A stretch of DNA of 64,000 bases from positions 124,001 to 188,000 of the forward strand of contig JAFKFV010000016.1 in NCBI GenBank assembly GCA_017307955.1, given 5' to 3'. The notes beneath the pieces are model-generated. The model ran no database searches, was not told where the DNA came from, and saw only the letters and a program-made list of their open reading frames with translations. Positions 37,446 through 45,654 of the stretch are shown here, one piece after another (positions within the stretch are counted from its first letter, which is position 1; the number at the start of each line of letters is the position of its first letter). Source of the DNA: Allobosea sp. Its GTDB lineage: Bacteria; Pseudomonadota; Alphaproteobacteria; Rhizobiales; Kaistiaceae. The position numbers were made by a program, and so were the translations under genes.

Positions 37446-38071
37446 TGCCGACCATTCCTCTCGACCTCGACGGCTATACCGACCTGCCGCCCGGCTTGAT
37501 CGCCAATGTCGTCACCTATCTCGCGATAGAGAGCCGCGATTCCGGCCCCGTCGCCCCGCTGCCGGAGGGATTCGCGATCACGCGGCAGTCCGGCACCGAT
37601 CTCGCAGCCTACCGGGCGCTCTACCGGCGCATCGGCGAGAAATGGCTCTGGTTCTCGCGCGCCGTGATGGATGACGCGACGCTGCGCGCCGAGCTGACGC
37701 GTCCGGGCTCGACCGTGCTTTTCCTGGAGCGCCACGGCGAGCCGGTCGGCCTCGTCGAGCTCCAGAACAGCGCCGATGGCGGCGAGGTCGAGGTCGAGAT
37801 GTTCGGCGTGGTCGAGGAGGTCGCGGGCACCGGCGCGGCGCGGGCATTGATGTCGGCCGTGCTAAATCTCGGCTTTGGCGGCGGCGCCCGGCGGGTGTGG
37901 CTGCACACCTGCCATTTCGACCATCCGGCGGCGATCCCGTTCTATCGGCGGATGGGCTTCACCCCGTGGAAATTCGCCATCGAGGTGTCGCGTGATCCCC
38001 GCCTCGACGGCTTCCTGCCGCGCGAGGCCGGCCCGCATGTGCCGTTGATCGATCCCGAGGCGGGCGGCTAA
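37445..38071 (+). CDS. GNAT-family N-acetyltransferase
   Basis: 208 aa, cytoplasmic. The acetyl-CoA binding region is visible in the middle: VEMFGVVEEVAGTGAARALMSAVL, where the usual Q/RxxGxG/A appears as VAGTGAA, followed by RVWLHTCHFDHPAAIPFYRRMGF, the common GNAT C-terminal motif. Substrate unknown. Coupled to the DUF3572 gene (TGATG), convergent with the FliJ-like gene. Confidence 0.87.
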   Translation: MPTIPLDLDGYTDLPPGLIANVVTYLAIESRDSGPVAPLPEGFAITRQSGTDLAAYRALYRRIGEKWLWFSRAVMDDATLRAELTRPGSTVLFLERHGEPVGLVELQNSADGGEVEVEMFGVVEEVAGTGAARALMSAVLNLGFGGGARRVWLHTCHFDHPAAIPFYRRMGFTPWKFAIEVSRDPRLDGFLPREAGPHVPLIDPEAGG

Positions 38072-38089
38072 AAGACAGACGCCTGGACG

Positions 38090-38521
38090 CTAAACGCTGC
38101 GGCGCTCGCCGGCGAGCGGGCGGCCGCGGCGCGGCGCCGGTTCGTCCGCGGCCTGGCCGTCGGCAGGCGGCTGGGAGGCACGCTCCCGCTCCTGGTCGCG
38201 CTCGGCCATCAGCTCATATTTCCGAAGCTCGTCGGTCGCCCCAAGGAGTTCGTCCTGCGCGTCCTCGAGCTGGCTCTGCAGCTCCTGCGCGGAGGCCTTG
38301 AGATTGTCGCGGCGCTGCGCCGCGGCCTTGGCGAAGGTCGGATAGGCGAAATGGTTCTGGTCGCGGATGCCGGAGCGTTCCTGCTCGGCACGGATCTGCT
38401 CGTCGAGATCGCGCGCCATCTTCTCGAACTCGGCGATCATCAGCTCGATCTGCTGGACGCGGCGGCGTTTCTCCTCGACCTGGAAACGCTTCAGCCGAAC
38501 GAGACTCTCACGCGACTTCAT
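38090..38521 (-). CDS. fliJ: FliJ-like coiled-coil protein
   Basis: 143 aa; the ATG at 38521 (MKSRESLVRLKRFQVEEKRR) is preferred over the longer frame. Residues ~5-110 form one long charged coiled coil (RRRVQQIELMIAEFEKMARD, AQRRDNLKASAQELQSQLED), and the tail is Pro/Arg-rich and disordered. In Hyphomicrobiales a FliJ-type flagellar export chaperone gene lies next to ctrA, which fits the position. No fliI or other flagellar gene is in the window, so the export role is inferred. It is divergent from ctrA. Confidence 0.75.
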   Translation of the reverse strand: MKSRESLVRLKRFQVEEKRRRVQQIELMIAEFEKMARDLDEQIRAEQERSGIRDQNHFAYPTFAKAAAQRRDNLKASAQELQSQLEDAQDELLGATDELRKYELMAERDQERERASQPPADGQAADEPAPRRGRPLAGERRSV

Positions 38522-38702
38522 CGGACTCACTACTCCCCTCGGTCCGGGGCGGCAGGGACCCCGCTCCGCGACACGCACACTCGCCGCCCCCCTGGCGGCA
38601 CGGCTCTCCCGACACGGGACAAGCCGCTTGTCGAAACCTTAAACCTTTCGCTCCGCGCTAACGTTTCGTTTACGTCTCGCGTTAATCATGGCGAAGGACG
38701 GC

Positions 38703-38717
38703 TTAAGGCGAGGTAAA
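38703..38717 (+). promoter_or_regulatory. CtrA-binding box candidate
   Basis: TTAA-GGCGAGG-TAAA fits TTAA-N7-TTAA at seven of eight positions with exact spacing, between fliJ and ctrA. Confidence 0.5.
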
Positions 38718-38888
38718 CCCCACTGGTTACCCCGCCATCCTAGACCGAGGAGTCCGACGAATTGGTTACCGCGATCCGTGCAATTGCGCCGATCGGCGCC
38801 TAGGGCGCGGATCGGTCGCAAACGCAGGCGCCGAGCGGAATTTCCGCCTCATCCGCCAAGGCCGCTTGTGGGTGCGAATCGGAATTTG

Positions 38889-38896
38889 TTAACCAT
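38889..38896 (+). promoter_or_regulatory. CtrA half-site TTAACCAT candidate
   Basis: TTAACCAT is the known 8-mer CtrA motif of alphaproteobacteria. It lies 100 bp upstream of the ctrA start and 16 bp from a GAATC CcrM site, an arrangement suited to cell-cycle autoregulation. Confidence 0.5.
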
Positions 38897-38995
38897 TATT
38901 CGTTAGGCTTCGAATCGGGGTTGAGCCGCTTCCCAGGGCGGCCGGTTCGCAAGGACCGGAGCGCCGAGCCCAGGACAGGCAATGAGGGGATTGGT

Positions 38996-39697
38996 ATGCG
39001 AGTTCTGCTGATCGAGGACGACAGCGCTACGGCGCAGAGCATCGAGCTGATGCTCAAGTCCGAGAATTTCAACGTCTACACGACGGATCTCGGCGAAGAG
39101 GGTGTCGATCTCGGCAAGCTCTACGACTACGACATCATCCTGCTCGACCTGAACCTGCCCGACATGTCGGGCTACGAGGTTCTCCGCGCGCTGCGGCTAT
39201 CCAAGGTCAAGACGCCGATCCTCATCCTCTCCGGCCTCGCCGGCATCGAGGACAAGGTGCGCGGCCTCGGCTTCGGCGCCGACGACTACATGACCAAGCC
39301 GTTCCACAAGGACGAGCTGGTCGCCCGTATCCACGCCATCGTCCGCCGCTCGAAGGGTCACGCCCAGTCGGTCATCAATACCGGCGACCTGACCGTCAAT
39401 CTCGACACCAAGACCGTCGAGGTGAATGGCAGCCGCGTGCATCTGACGGGCAAGGAATACCAGATGCTGGAGCTGCTCTCGCTCAGGAAGGGCACCACGC
39501 TGACCAAGGAGATGTTCCTCAATCATCTCTATGGCGGCATGGACGAGCCCGAGCTGAAGATCATCGACGTCTTCATCTGCAAGCTGCGCAAGAAGCTCGC
39601 CAACGCCACCAACGGCCACAATTATATCGAGACCGTCTGGGGCCGCGGCTATGTACTGCGCGAGCCCGACGAAGCGCCGATGCGCGCCACTGCCTGA
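38996..39697 (+). CDS. ctrA: Cell-cycle response regulator CtrA
   Basis: Master DNA-binding regulator of the alphaproteobacterial cell cycle, 233 aa. Receiver: E7/D8/D9, phospho-acceptor D51 ([13 protein letters not shown]), K in [11 protein letters not shown]. Winged-helix domain: [51 protein letters not shown] and [12 protein letters not shown], all nearly invariant in CtrA. The tail EAPMRATA ends in two small residues, like the degradation signal of Caulobacter CtrA (AA end), so ClpXP turnover is plausible. Faces chpT. Confidence 0.98.
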   Translation: MRVLLIEDDSATAQSIELMLKSENFNVYTTDLGEEGVDLGKLYDYDIILLDLNLPDMSGYEVLRALRLSKVKTPILILSGLAGIEDKVRGLGFGADDYMTKPFHKDELVARIHAIVRRSKGHAQSVINTGDLTVNLDTKTVEVNGSRVHLTGKEYQMLELLSLRKGTTLTKEMFLNHLYGGMDEPELKIIDVFICKLRKKLANATNGHNYIETVWGRGYVLREPDEAPMRATA

Positions 39698-39723
39698 GCG
39701 GTCCTCCCCCGCAAAGCCTGTCG

Positions 39724-39751
39724 AACCCCGCTCCGGCGGGGTTTCGCATTT
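39724..39751 (+). terminator. Terminator-like hairpin after ctrA
   Basis: AACCCCG-CTCCGG-CGGGGTT stem-loop starting 26 bp after the ctrA stop, followed by TCGCATTTTC. Confidence 0.65.
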
Positions 39752-39900
39752 TCGGGGTAAGACGCCGGCGCCGATGGAGCGGCGAGCGCTGCGCGGCCGA
39801 TCGGCCGGCCGCTCGGGAGCCTCCGCGATCCTGCGATCGGATGATCGGGATTGGCTGCGCGCCGCGCTACCGGCTCAGTCGCGTGCACGCCCCGGCTGAT

Positions 39901-39967
39901 CAGTCCTGCGGACGGCTAACTCTATCAGTCCTGCGGACGGCTAACTCTATCAGTCCTGCGGACGGCT
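39901..39967. repeat. 25-bp tandem repeat covering the 3' end of chpT
   Basis: The 25-bp unit at 39901-39925 is repeated exactly at 39926-39950 and for 17 bp at 39951-39967. The third copy is the real 3' end of chpT (codons for SRPQD and the stop); the two further copies lie outside the gene. It looks like a recent slippage or tandem duplication of the gene end. Confidence 0.95.
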
Positions 39968-40603
39968 CTTGGCCGTGATCACGATGTCGCTGCCTTCCAG
40001 CACGGCCGCGACATCCATGCGGCAGGTCCGCGCCAGGAGGCCGGTGTAATAGGGCTGCACCGCATGCGCGTCGAGATGGACATCGACGAGATTGCCGGGC
40101 ACCAGCTTTTCGAAGGCGGCCGGGATGCGGGCGTTCGGTCCCGTGCAGAGGAAGGTGAAGTCCGGCGACGACGGCGCGCCCGAGACGGTCACCTTGATAT
40201 GGCCGCCGCGCGGCACCGCGGCGACAGCGAGCAGCACCAGATTGAGCAGCAGCTTGACGCGGTTCTTAGCCATCAGCGCCGGCGGCGCCGACCAGGAGAA
40301 CTCGGCCTTCTCGCCATCCATCCAGCCGCGCGCGACCTTTTCCGCGTCGCCGAGATCGATCTCGGCGCCGGCAGAACCGGCGGCGCCGAAGGCGAGACGG
40401 GCAAACTGCAGCTTGGCGGAGGCCTGGCGGGCGCTCTTGCGAATGAGATCGAAGGCGAAGGCCTTCATCTCCTCGTTGTTCTCCTCGTCGAGAACCTCGA
40501 GGCCGTTATTGATGGCACCGACCGGGGAGATGATGTCGTGGCAGACGCGGCTGCACAGCAGCGCCGCGAGATCGAGCGCCTCGATTTCTGCCGCTTCAGA
40601 CAT
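39950..40603 (-). CDS. chpT: Histidine phosphotransferase ChpT
   Basis: 217 aa, the shuttle that passes phosphate from CckA to CtrA and CpdR. The ATG at 40603 (MSEAAEIEALDL) is preferred over the longer open frame. The H-box ALLCSRVCHDIISPVGAINN places the phosphorylated histidine at H22. The rest is a pseudo-HATPase domain (GGHIKVTVSG) without ATP-binding glycines, as in known ChpT. It faces ctrA across a 252-bp gap, and its last codons are part of a tandem repeat. Confidence 0.94.
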   Translation of the reverse strand: MSEAAEIEALDLAALLCSRVCHDIISPVGAINNGLEVLDEENNEEMKAFAFDLIRKSARQASAKLQFARLAFGAAGSAGAEIDLGDAEKVARGWMDGEKAEFSWSAPPALMAKNRVKLLLNLVLLAVAAVPRGGHIKVTVSGAPSSPDFTFLCTGPNARIPAAFEKLVPGNLVDVHLDAHAVQPYYTGLLARTCRMDVAAVLEGSDIVITAKSRPQD

Positions 40604-40817
40604 CGTCGATCCCCCGTCTCCGCAATCGAATCGCGTGGGCCGCGCCACGCGACAAGGGGATACACCGCGAAGCCGGCGATGCCAACCGCGCGAGATCGCC
40701 GAGCGCGCCGCGATTGGGCCGCTTTTTTCAGGCACTGCTTGTCCACGGCCCCGTCATTGGGCAGGCTCTCTTCGCGCTCCGTTCCTTCTGCGCGACCGTC
40801 TCGATGAGGTGAATGCG

Positions 40818-41420
40818 ATGACCCGTCCCGCGTCCTTCCTGCGCCGCCTCGCCATCCTGTTCGGGCTGGCGCTGCTGGCGGGCGGCCTCGCCGCTGCTCC
40901 CGCTTCGGCTCAGACCCAGAACCAGGCTCAGGATGGCGAACACTATTCGGTCGACGAGATCGTCAGGACGGGCGGCGCCTTTTTCGGCGAAGTCTCGGGC
41001 GGCCTCGCCTCGGTCGTCGAGCATTCGATGTCGCAATATGGCCAGCCCAACGGCTATGTGCTCGGCGAGCAGGGCAGCGGCGCGCTGATCGCCGGTGTCC
41101 GCTACGGCCAAGGCACGCTCTACACGAAGAATGCCGGCAAGCACCCGGTCTATTTCCAAGGCCCGTCGATCGGCTGGGATTTCGGCGGCGACGGCTCCAA
41201 GGTCATGATGCTCGTCTACAACCTGCCCTCCGTGAACGCGATGTATGACCGGTTCGTCGGGGTGAACGGTTCGGCCTATCTCGTCGGCGGTGTCGGCGCG
41301 ACGGTGCTGTCGCGCAACAACATCTTCGTCGTGCCGATCGTTTCGGGCGTCGGCGCGCGCCTCGGCATCAGCGTCGGCTATCTGAAATTCACCGACAAGC
41401 AGACCTGGAACCCCTTCTGA
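40818..41420 (+). CDS. eipA: Envelope integrity protein EipA (DUF1134)
   Basis: Periplasmic protein of 200 aa. Signal peptide MTRPASFLRRLAILFGLALL...ASA-QT, then the DUF1134 domain: VDEIVRTGGAFFGEVSGGLA, YGQPNGYVLGEQGSGALIAG, VYFQGPSIGWDFGGDGSKVM and a C-terminal glycine-rich barrel part (GARLGISVGYLKFTDKQTWNPF is split here). In Brucella EipA supports envelope integrity and is a CtrA target. It is divergent from chpT; I found a GAATC at 40628-40632 but no good TTAA box upstream. Confidence 0.92.
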   Translation: MTRPASFLRRLAILFGLALLAGGLAAAPASAQTQNQAQDGEHYSVDEIVRTGGAFFGEVSGGLASVVEHSMSQYGQPNGYVLGEQGSGALIAGVRYGQGTLYTKNAGKHPVYFQGPSIGWDFGGDGSKVMMLVYNLPSVNAMYDRFVGVNGSAYLVGGVGATVLSRNNIFVVPIVSGVGARLGISVGYLKFTDKQTWNPF

Positions 41421-41551
41421 TCCGGCATCGCGCGGGTCTTCACGCTCCGGAGACGACCGCGCTCTAGAATGGACATGACTGGACTCGCCGCCACGGCAAT
41501 GCGAAGGCGGAGGCGGGCGGATGGCCGGACAGGCGTGAAGCGGAGCAAGGC

Positions 41552-42706
41552 GTGATCGAAGCGGCGATGTATGTGGCGCTGGGCGTGCTCGCGACGGGGC
41601 TCGCGGCGCTGATCGTCCTGCCGCCCTTCTGGCGGCGCGCCGTGCGCCTCACGCGCCGCGACATCGAGATGACACTGCCGATGACGCCGGCCGAGATCGC
41701 AGCCGACCGCGACCAATTGCGGGCCGACCATGCTCTCTCGACGCGCCGGCTGGAAACGACGATCGAGAAGCTGGAGACGCGCGTCGCAGGGCGCGAGGTG
41801 GAACTTGGCGAGAAGCGGGCGCTGATCGCCCATCTGGCGGCTGAACAGTCGCTGGCGAGCGACGGCATGGGCCGTCTCGAAAAGGAGCGGGGCGAGCTGC
41901 TCACGACGCTTGCCGAGCGTGAACGCCGGCTCGGCGAGGCGGACGAGGCCGGCAAGACGGCGGAGAAGCGCATGCAGGACATGGAAGCCCGGCTCGACGC
42001 GGCCCGCCGTCAGCTCGAAGCCGTCGTTGCCGAGCGGGAGGCGCAGAAGCTCGAGGTCGTCGCCCGCGAGACCGAACTTGCCAATCTGCGCGACCAGATC
42101 CGCGCGGCCGGCCGCCAGGCCTCGGAGGCGGGAGCGGCCGGAGCGGCGCTGGCGGAACTCAGGGCAACGCTCGCCGGAGAGCAGATGCGCCGCGAAGCCG
42201 CGCTCGGCGAGATTGCGGCCGGGACGGCGGCCCGCCGCGCGCTCGATGCCGAACTGAAGACGGCCAACGCCACCGCCGACGCGTTGCGTGCCGAGCTTGC
42301 CGCGGCCAAGGACACGATCGCCACGCTGGAGGCCCGCCTCGCCGGGGCGCCGGCCCCTGCCCTGCCCACCCCGGCTGTCGCACCCGTTGGGGACGATCGG
42401 TCGGCGCTGCTCGCAAGGATCGCCGCGCTCGAAGCGGCGGCTCGCGCCGCACCGCGCGATGGTGCATTGCCAACCCCCGACAATGGCCCGCTCCGACAGT
42501 CACTTCTGGATATCGGCGCCGCCGTGGCGAAGCTCGCGCGCGAGGACGCGCCGAGAGCGATCGAGGCACCGGCGCTGCGGCCGGCCGAGACGGCTCAAGA
42601 CACGGCGCCCACGCCCGTTATCGAGGTCGTTCCGGTCAAGGGCGAGGCGCCGATGGGTCTCGCCGCACGCATCCGCGCCCTGCAGCAGCGCTATCCTTCT
42701 CCCTAG
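41552..42706 (+). CDS. Membrane-anchored coiled-coil protein
   Basis: 384 aa, starting GTG. One N-terminal hydrophobic segment (MYVALGVLATGLAALIVLPP) is followed by a WRRAVRLTRRDIEMTLPMTP juxtamembrane part and then a ~200-residue charged coiled coil (residues ~50-260) rich in Ala, Glu, Arg and Leu. The C-terminal ~120 residues are Ala/Pro-rich and probably unstructured, ending in a short helix (LAARIRALQQRYPSP). Such proteins are widespread in Hyphomicrobiales without known role; a scaffold at the inner membrane is a guess. The stop overlaps the convergent SDR gene by 4 bp. Confidence 0.8.
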   Translation: MIEAAMYVALGVLATGLAALIVLPPFWRRAVRLTRRDIEMTLPMTPAEIAADRDQLRADHALSTRRLETTIEKLETRVAGREVELGEKRALIAHLAAEQSLASDGMGRLEKERGELLTTLAERERRLGEADEAGKTAEKRMQDMEARLDAARRQLEAVVAEREAQKLEVVARETELANLRDQIRAAGRQASEAGAAGAALAELRATLAGEQMRREAALGEIAAGTAARRALDAELKTANATADALRAELAAAKDTIATLEARLAGAPAPALPTPAVAPVGDDRSALLARIAALEAAARAAPRDGALPTPDNGPLRQSLLDIGAAVAKLAREDAPRAIEAPALRPAETAQDTAPTPVIEVVPVKGEAPMGLAARIRALQQRYPSP

Positions 42707-43671
42707 TTCGCGGGCATGCAGCTAAGACCGGCAAGCGTCGCACGCAGCGCCTCGTCGGTCTGCGTATGGGGTTCGCGGCCGAGAAAGGCGACCAGGCTGC
42801 GATTGTCGAGCCGCACCGTCTCGCGCCAGAGATAGCGCATCTCCAGAAGCTCGCGGAACGTCTCGACAATGGGAGACGCGAGCGTGATCGCCCACCACGG
42901 GAAGCGCCGGATCGGCAAGTCCGGCCGGCCGGCGGCCATCCGCACCCGCTCGGCGATCTCGATGCCGCGGGCGAAGTCATGGCCTTGGAAATGGAAGCGG
43001 GCGAAGGCGGGCAGTTCGTCCGCGCGCTCGATCAGTTCGGCGAAGGTTTCGGCGAGATCGGGCAGATAGGCGAAGGCGTGGCCGGCTTCGGGGTTGCCCG
43101 GATAGGTCACCGCCGTCAACGGACGGCCGGGCTTGACGATGCCCTGCCCGAACCAGCTGTTGCCAACGCTCGGCCCGAAGAAATCGCCGGCCCGGACAAT
43201 GAGCACCGGCACATCCGCGCTCGCCGCTTCGAGCCGCCGCTCCATCTCGGCGCGGATGCGGCCCTTGCGCGTCAGCGGGCGCTGCGGCGCCGTCTCAGCG
43301 ATGAGCGGAAACGCGTCAGGGCCGTAGTTATAGAGCGTACCCGGGAAGACGATCCTTGCCCCCGCCGACCGCGCCGCCGCGATCGTGCTTTCCAGCATCG
43401 GCAGTGCGAGGCCGGCCCAGTTGCGGTAGCCTGGCGGATTGGCGCCGTGAAAGATGACCGCGGCGCCCTTGGCCGCGTCGGTCACGTCGGCCGCGTTCAT
43501 CGCGTCGCCCTGCCGCCAGTCGAGCGGCGGCCCCTTCCAACGCTTCTGCGCCGCCTCGACATCGCGGGCGAGCCCGCGCACGGTCCACCCCCGCGCCGCC
43601 AGCGCCCGCGTCACCTCCCCGCCGATTCCGCCGGTCGCTCCGATCACCAGCGCCACTGATGCCTTGCTCAT
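42703..43671 (-). CDS. NAD(P)-dependent epimerase/dehydratase-like protein
   Basis: 322 aa, extended SDR fold. The N-terminal dinucleotide motif reads VIGATGGIGGEV, an atypical-SDR type (GxxGxxG). The active-site Tyr motif is LYNYGPDAF, where YxxxK is replaced by YGPDA, so catalysis may differ from classical epimerases. The central RAGDFFGP segment is typical. Substrate unknown. It is divergent from the LysR gene with 82 bp between, and is therefore its likely target. Confidence 0.85.
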   Translation of the reverse strand: MSKASVALVIGATGGIGGEVTRALAARGWTVRGLARDVEAAQKRWKGPPLDWRQGDAMNAADVTDAAKGAAVIFHGANPPGYRNWAGLALPMLESTIAAARSAGARIVFPGTLYNYGPDAFPLIAETAPQRPLTRKGRIRAEMERRLEAASADVPVLIVRAGDFFGPSVGNSWFGQGIVKPGRPLTAVTYPGNPEAGHAFAYLPDLAETFAELIERADELPAFARFHFQGHDFARGIEIAERVRMAAGRPDLPIRRFPWWAITLASPIVETFRELLEMRYLWRETVRLDNRSLVAFLGREPHTQTDEALRATLAGLSCMPAN

Positions 43672-43753
43672 CGCATCTCTCCTGTCCTCTTCGACAGGGG
43701 AAAGCTAGCGACGGCCAAGATCATCCAGAATTGTTGAAAGACCGATAGCGGCC

Positions 43754-44665
43754 ATGCATTATCGAATGATGGCGCTCTCCTGGGATCTCTGCCGCTCCTT
43801 GCTCGCCGTGCTCGACGAGGGCAGCCTGTCGGCGGCTGCCCGGCGGTTGAGGCTGACCCAGCCCACGCTGGGCCGTCATGTCGCCGAGCTGGAACAGGAA
43901 CTGGGAGTCGTCCTCTTCACGCGCAGCCAGACGGGGCTCGATCCGACCGACGCCGCGCTGGAGTTGCGCCCGCATGCCGAGGCGATGGCGCTCGCCGCCG
44001 AGGCATTGCGGCGCACGGCGTCCGGCGAGGCGGCCGAAGAGCGCGGCAGCGTGCGCATCACGGCGAGCGAGATTGTCGGGACGGAAGTGCTGCCGCCGCT
44101 TCTGGCCGCCTTCAACCGCCTGCATCCGCGCATCGCGATCGAACTCGTCGTCTCCAACCGCAGCGACGATCTCTTGAGGCGCGAGGCCGACATCGCGGTT
44201 CGCATGACGACGCCCGTACAGGGCGCGCTGCTGCAACGCCATATCGGCCGCATCGCGCTCGGCTTCTTCGCGCGGCACGACTATCTGGAACGGAACGGCG
44301 TCCCCGAGAGCCGCGACGCGCTCAAGGAGCATGTGCTCATTGGCTTCGACACCGAAACGCCGAGCGTGCGCGCGGCGCAGCGGCTCGGCGTGATCCCGGA
44401 GCGCGCGGCCTTCACGCTCAGGACCGACAGCGACATCGCGGCGCTGCAGGCGGTGCGGGCCGGCTTCGGCATCGGCGTCTGCCAGGTCAGGATCGGCGAG
44501 CGCGATCCGGCGCTGAGACGCGTGCTGGCGCAGGAGTTCGAGATCGGGCTCGAGACCTGGCTCGCGATGCACGAGGACCTGAAGACCGTGCGCCGCATGC
44601 GGCTCGTCTTCGATCATCTCGCTGAAGGGCTCGGCGCCTATGTGCGCGGCGAGGCGCAAGGCTGA
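43754..44665 (+). CDS. LysR-family transcriptional regulator
   Basis: 303 aa. N-terminal winged helix (SWDLCRSLLAVLDEGSLSAA, LTQPTLGRHVAELEQELG, FTRSQTGLDPTDA), then a periplasmic-binding-like effector domain (SVRITASEIVGTEVLPPLLA). It diverges from the SDR gene, the usual LysR/target layout; the shared 82-bp gap should hold the T-N11-A site. It is followed 10 bp later by the antisense cuckoo-type hairpin region, which may also act as its terminator. Confidence 0.9.
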   Translation: MHYRMMALSWDLCRSLLAVLDEGSLSAAARRLRLTQPTLGRHVAELEQELGVVLFTRSQTGLDPTDAALELRPHAEAMALAAEALRRTASGEAAEERGSVRITASEIVGTEVLPPLLAAFNRLHPRIAIELVVSNRSDDLLRREADIAVRMTTPVQGALLQRHIGRIALGFFARHDYLERNGVPESRDALKEHVLIGFDTETPSVRAAQRLGVIPERAAFTLRTDSDIAALQAVRAGFGIGVCQVRIGERDPALRRVLAQEFEIGLETWLAMHEDLKTVRRMRLVFDHLAEGLGAYVRGEAQG

Positions 44666-44667
44666 GC

Positions 44668-44783
44668 ACAAAAGAAAACGCCCGCCGGGGAGGAGGTCGG
44701 CGGGCGTTCTTATGATGGCAAGGGGCCGGGGAGGAGGTCGACCGCTTGCCGATCGCGGGGAACGATGGAGGAGGTTCGTTCCC
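44668..44783 (-). ncRNA. CCUCC-loop hairpin cluster (CcsR/cuckoo-type sRNA), copy 1
   Basis: On the minus strand, directly downstream of a DUF1127 gene, three stem-loops follow one another: 44758-44783 (8-bp stem, loop ACCTCCTCCA), 44717-44750 (stem GGCAAG/CTTGCC, loop with CCTCCTCCCC) and 44677-44708 (10-bp stem, loop GACCTCCTCCCC) with a T-rich tail. This matches the alphaproteobacterial CcsR/cuckoo RNAs, whose CCUCCUCCC loops are encoded in the 3' region of DUF1127 genes. The last hairpin is also a terminator. The 40 nt at 44668-44707 recur exactly, inverted, at 51099-51138. Confidence 0.8.
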
Positions 44784-44799
44784 GGCGAATTCCTGAAAC

Positions 44800-44952
44800 T
44801 CAGTAGGCGGCCGACCGCTTGGCGACCTTCGCGATTTCCGCACGCTCGATCCCGAGGTCGGCGAGCTCACGGTTCGTCAGCCGATTGAGCTCATTGCAGG
44901 TCTGGCGAAACTTCACCCAGCCCTTGTAGGAAGCAATGATGCCATTAGCCAT
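44800..44952 (-). CDS. DUF1127 small protein, copy 1
   Basis: 50-aa basic protein, MANGIIASYKGW...VKFRQTCNELNRLTNREL... with the DUF1127 core LNRLTNRELADLGIERAEI and ending KRSAAY. ATG 44952 has AGAAGGA upstream. DUF1127 proteins are small Arg-rich factors; in Rhodobacter CcaF1, encoded with CcsR RNAs, binds RNA and affects sRNA maturation and RNA turnover. The three CCTCC hairpins downstream make the same unit here. Confidence 0.9.
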   Translation of the reverse strand: MANGIIASYKGWVKFRQTCNELNRLTNRELADLGIERAEIAKVAKRSAAY

Positions 44953-45192
44953 TGTCGTCGTCCTTCTCATCGAGGCGCCGACCGGTGCCAGCGCGCTTTC
45001 GATGTCAGGAATGTAGACCGGTCAAAGGGGATTGAGCACTCGCCCATTGCTCATGGCAGGGCTGCGGTTTGTGCAGAGCAAAATCACAGCCTCGCCACAT
45101 GTTGCGCCGCACAATCGCCGAATTCGGGGTGCTGATGCCGTATCGTGGCCGGATTGGGGCGACGCAGTTGAGCGAAGCGCCCGTGCCATCCC

Positions 45193-45603
45193 TCACGACA
45201 TGAATTTGAGGCCCGCCGTCACTTTGTCGATGATCTTGCGCTCGGCATGCAGGCCGATGCCGACAAGGTCGAGCCCGTCGCCCGAGACCGCGGCGACGGC
45301 GGCGCGATTGTCGGCATCGTTCGAGGTCGCGAACATCTCGCGGATATAGAGCGCGATATCGAGCCCGCGCGAAAGCGCACGGCCATGCGTGCGCGCAAGC
45401 CCGGCGGCGTCCGCTCCGAAGACAAAGACGGGTTCGCGGATGAGCGCGGCATAGGTCTGGCCGGACGCATCGCGATAGGGCTCGCCGATGATGCCGGGAT
45501 ACCGATGCACGATCCCTCCCGAGAGGAAGGCGGCGATATTGACCTTCTGCCAGGGGAGAAGGTCATCGAGGATCACGAGGGCGGTCTTGGTGGCGTAAAG
45601 CAT
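45193..45603 (-). CDS. DUF2000 family protein
   Basis: 136 aa, cytoplasmic, peptidyl-tRNA hydrolase 2-like fold. The sequence matches DUF2000: KTALVILDDLLPWQKVNIAAFL, YRDASGQTYAALIREPVFVF and IALYIREMFATSNDADNRAA. Function unknown. It is divergent from an AraC-type regulator with a 51-bp gap; this pairing recurs in bacteria, so the regulator probably controls this gene. Confidence 0.88.
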   Translation of the reverse strand: MLYATKTALVILDDLLPWQKVNIAAFLSGGIVHRYPGIIGEPYRDASGQTYAALIREPVFVFGADAAGLARTHGRALSRGLDIALYIREMFATSNDADNRAAVAAVSGDGLDLVGIGLHAERKIIDKVTAGLKFMS

Positions 45604-45654
45604 GCCGGGATCCTAGGATCGGTGCCCGACAGCGTCTTGAACGATCGTGCGCCG

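Larger units (their letters stand above)
38522..38995. promoter_or_regulatory. ctrA regulatory region with GANTC and CtrA-like sites
   Basis: A 474-bp gap without a gene. GANTC (CcrM) sites are at 38524-38528, 38750-38754, 38876-38880 and 38912-38916. TTAA-type motifs cluster: 38639-38642, 38691-38694 (GTTAATCAT), 38703-38717 (TTAA-N7-TAAA) and 38889-38896 (TTAACCAT). This is the composition expected for a ctrA promoter under GcrA/CcrM and CtrA autoregulation. Confidence 0.65.

Noticed and set aside
39901..39967. Possible CRISPR array
   Set aside because: Units are directly adjacent with no spacers, and one copy is the end of chpT.
40604..40817. CtrA box upstream of eipA
   Set aside because: eipA is a CtrA target in Brucella, but I found no TTAA-N7-TTAA match here; only one GAATC.
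44668..44712. Simple terminator only
   Set aside because: Two further hairpins with the same CCTCC loop precede it, and the same cluster occurs at a second DUF1127 locus.
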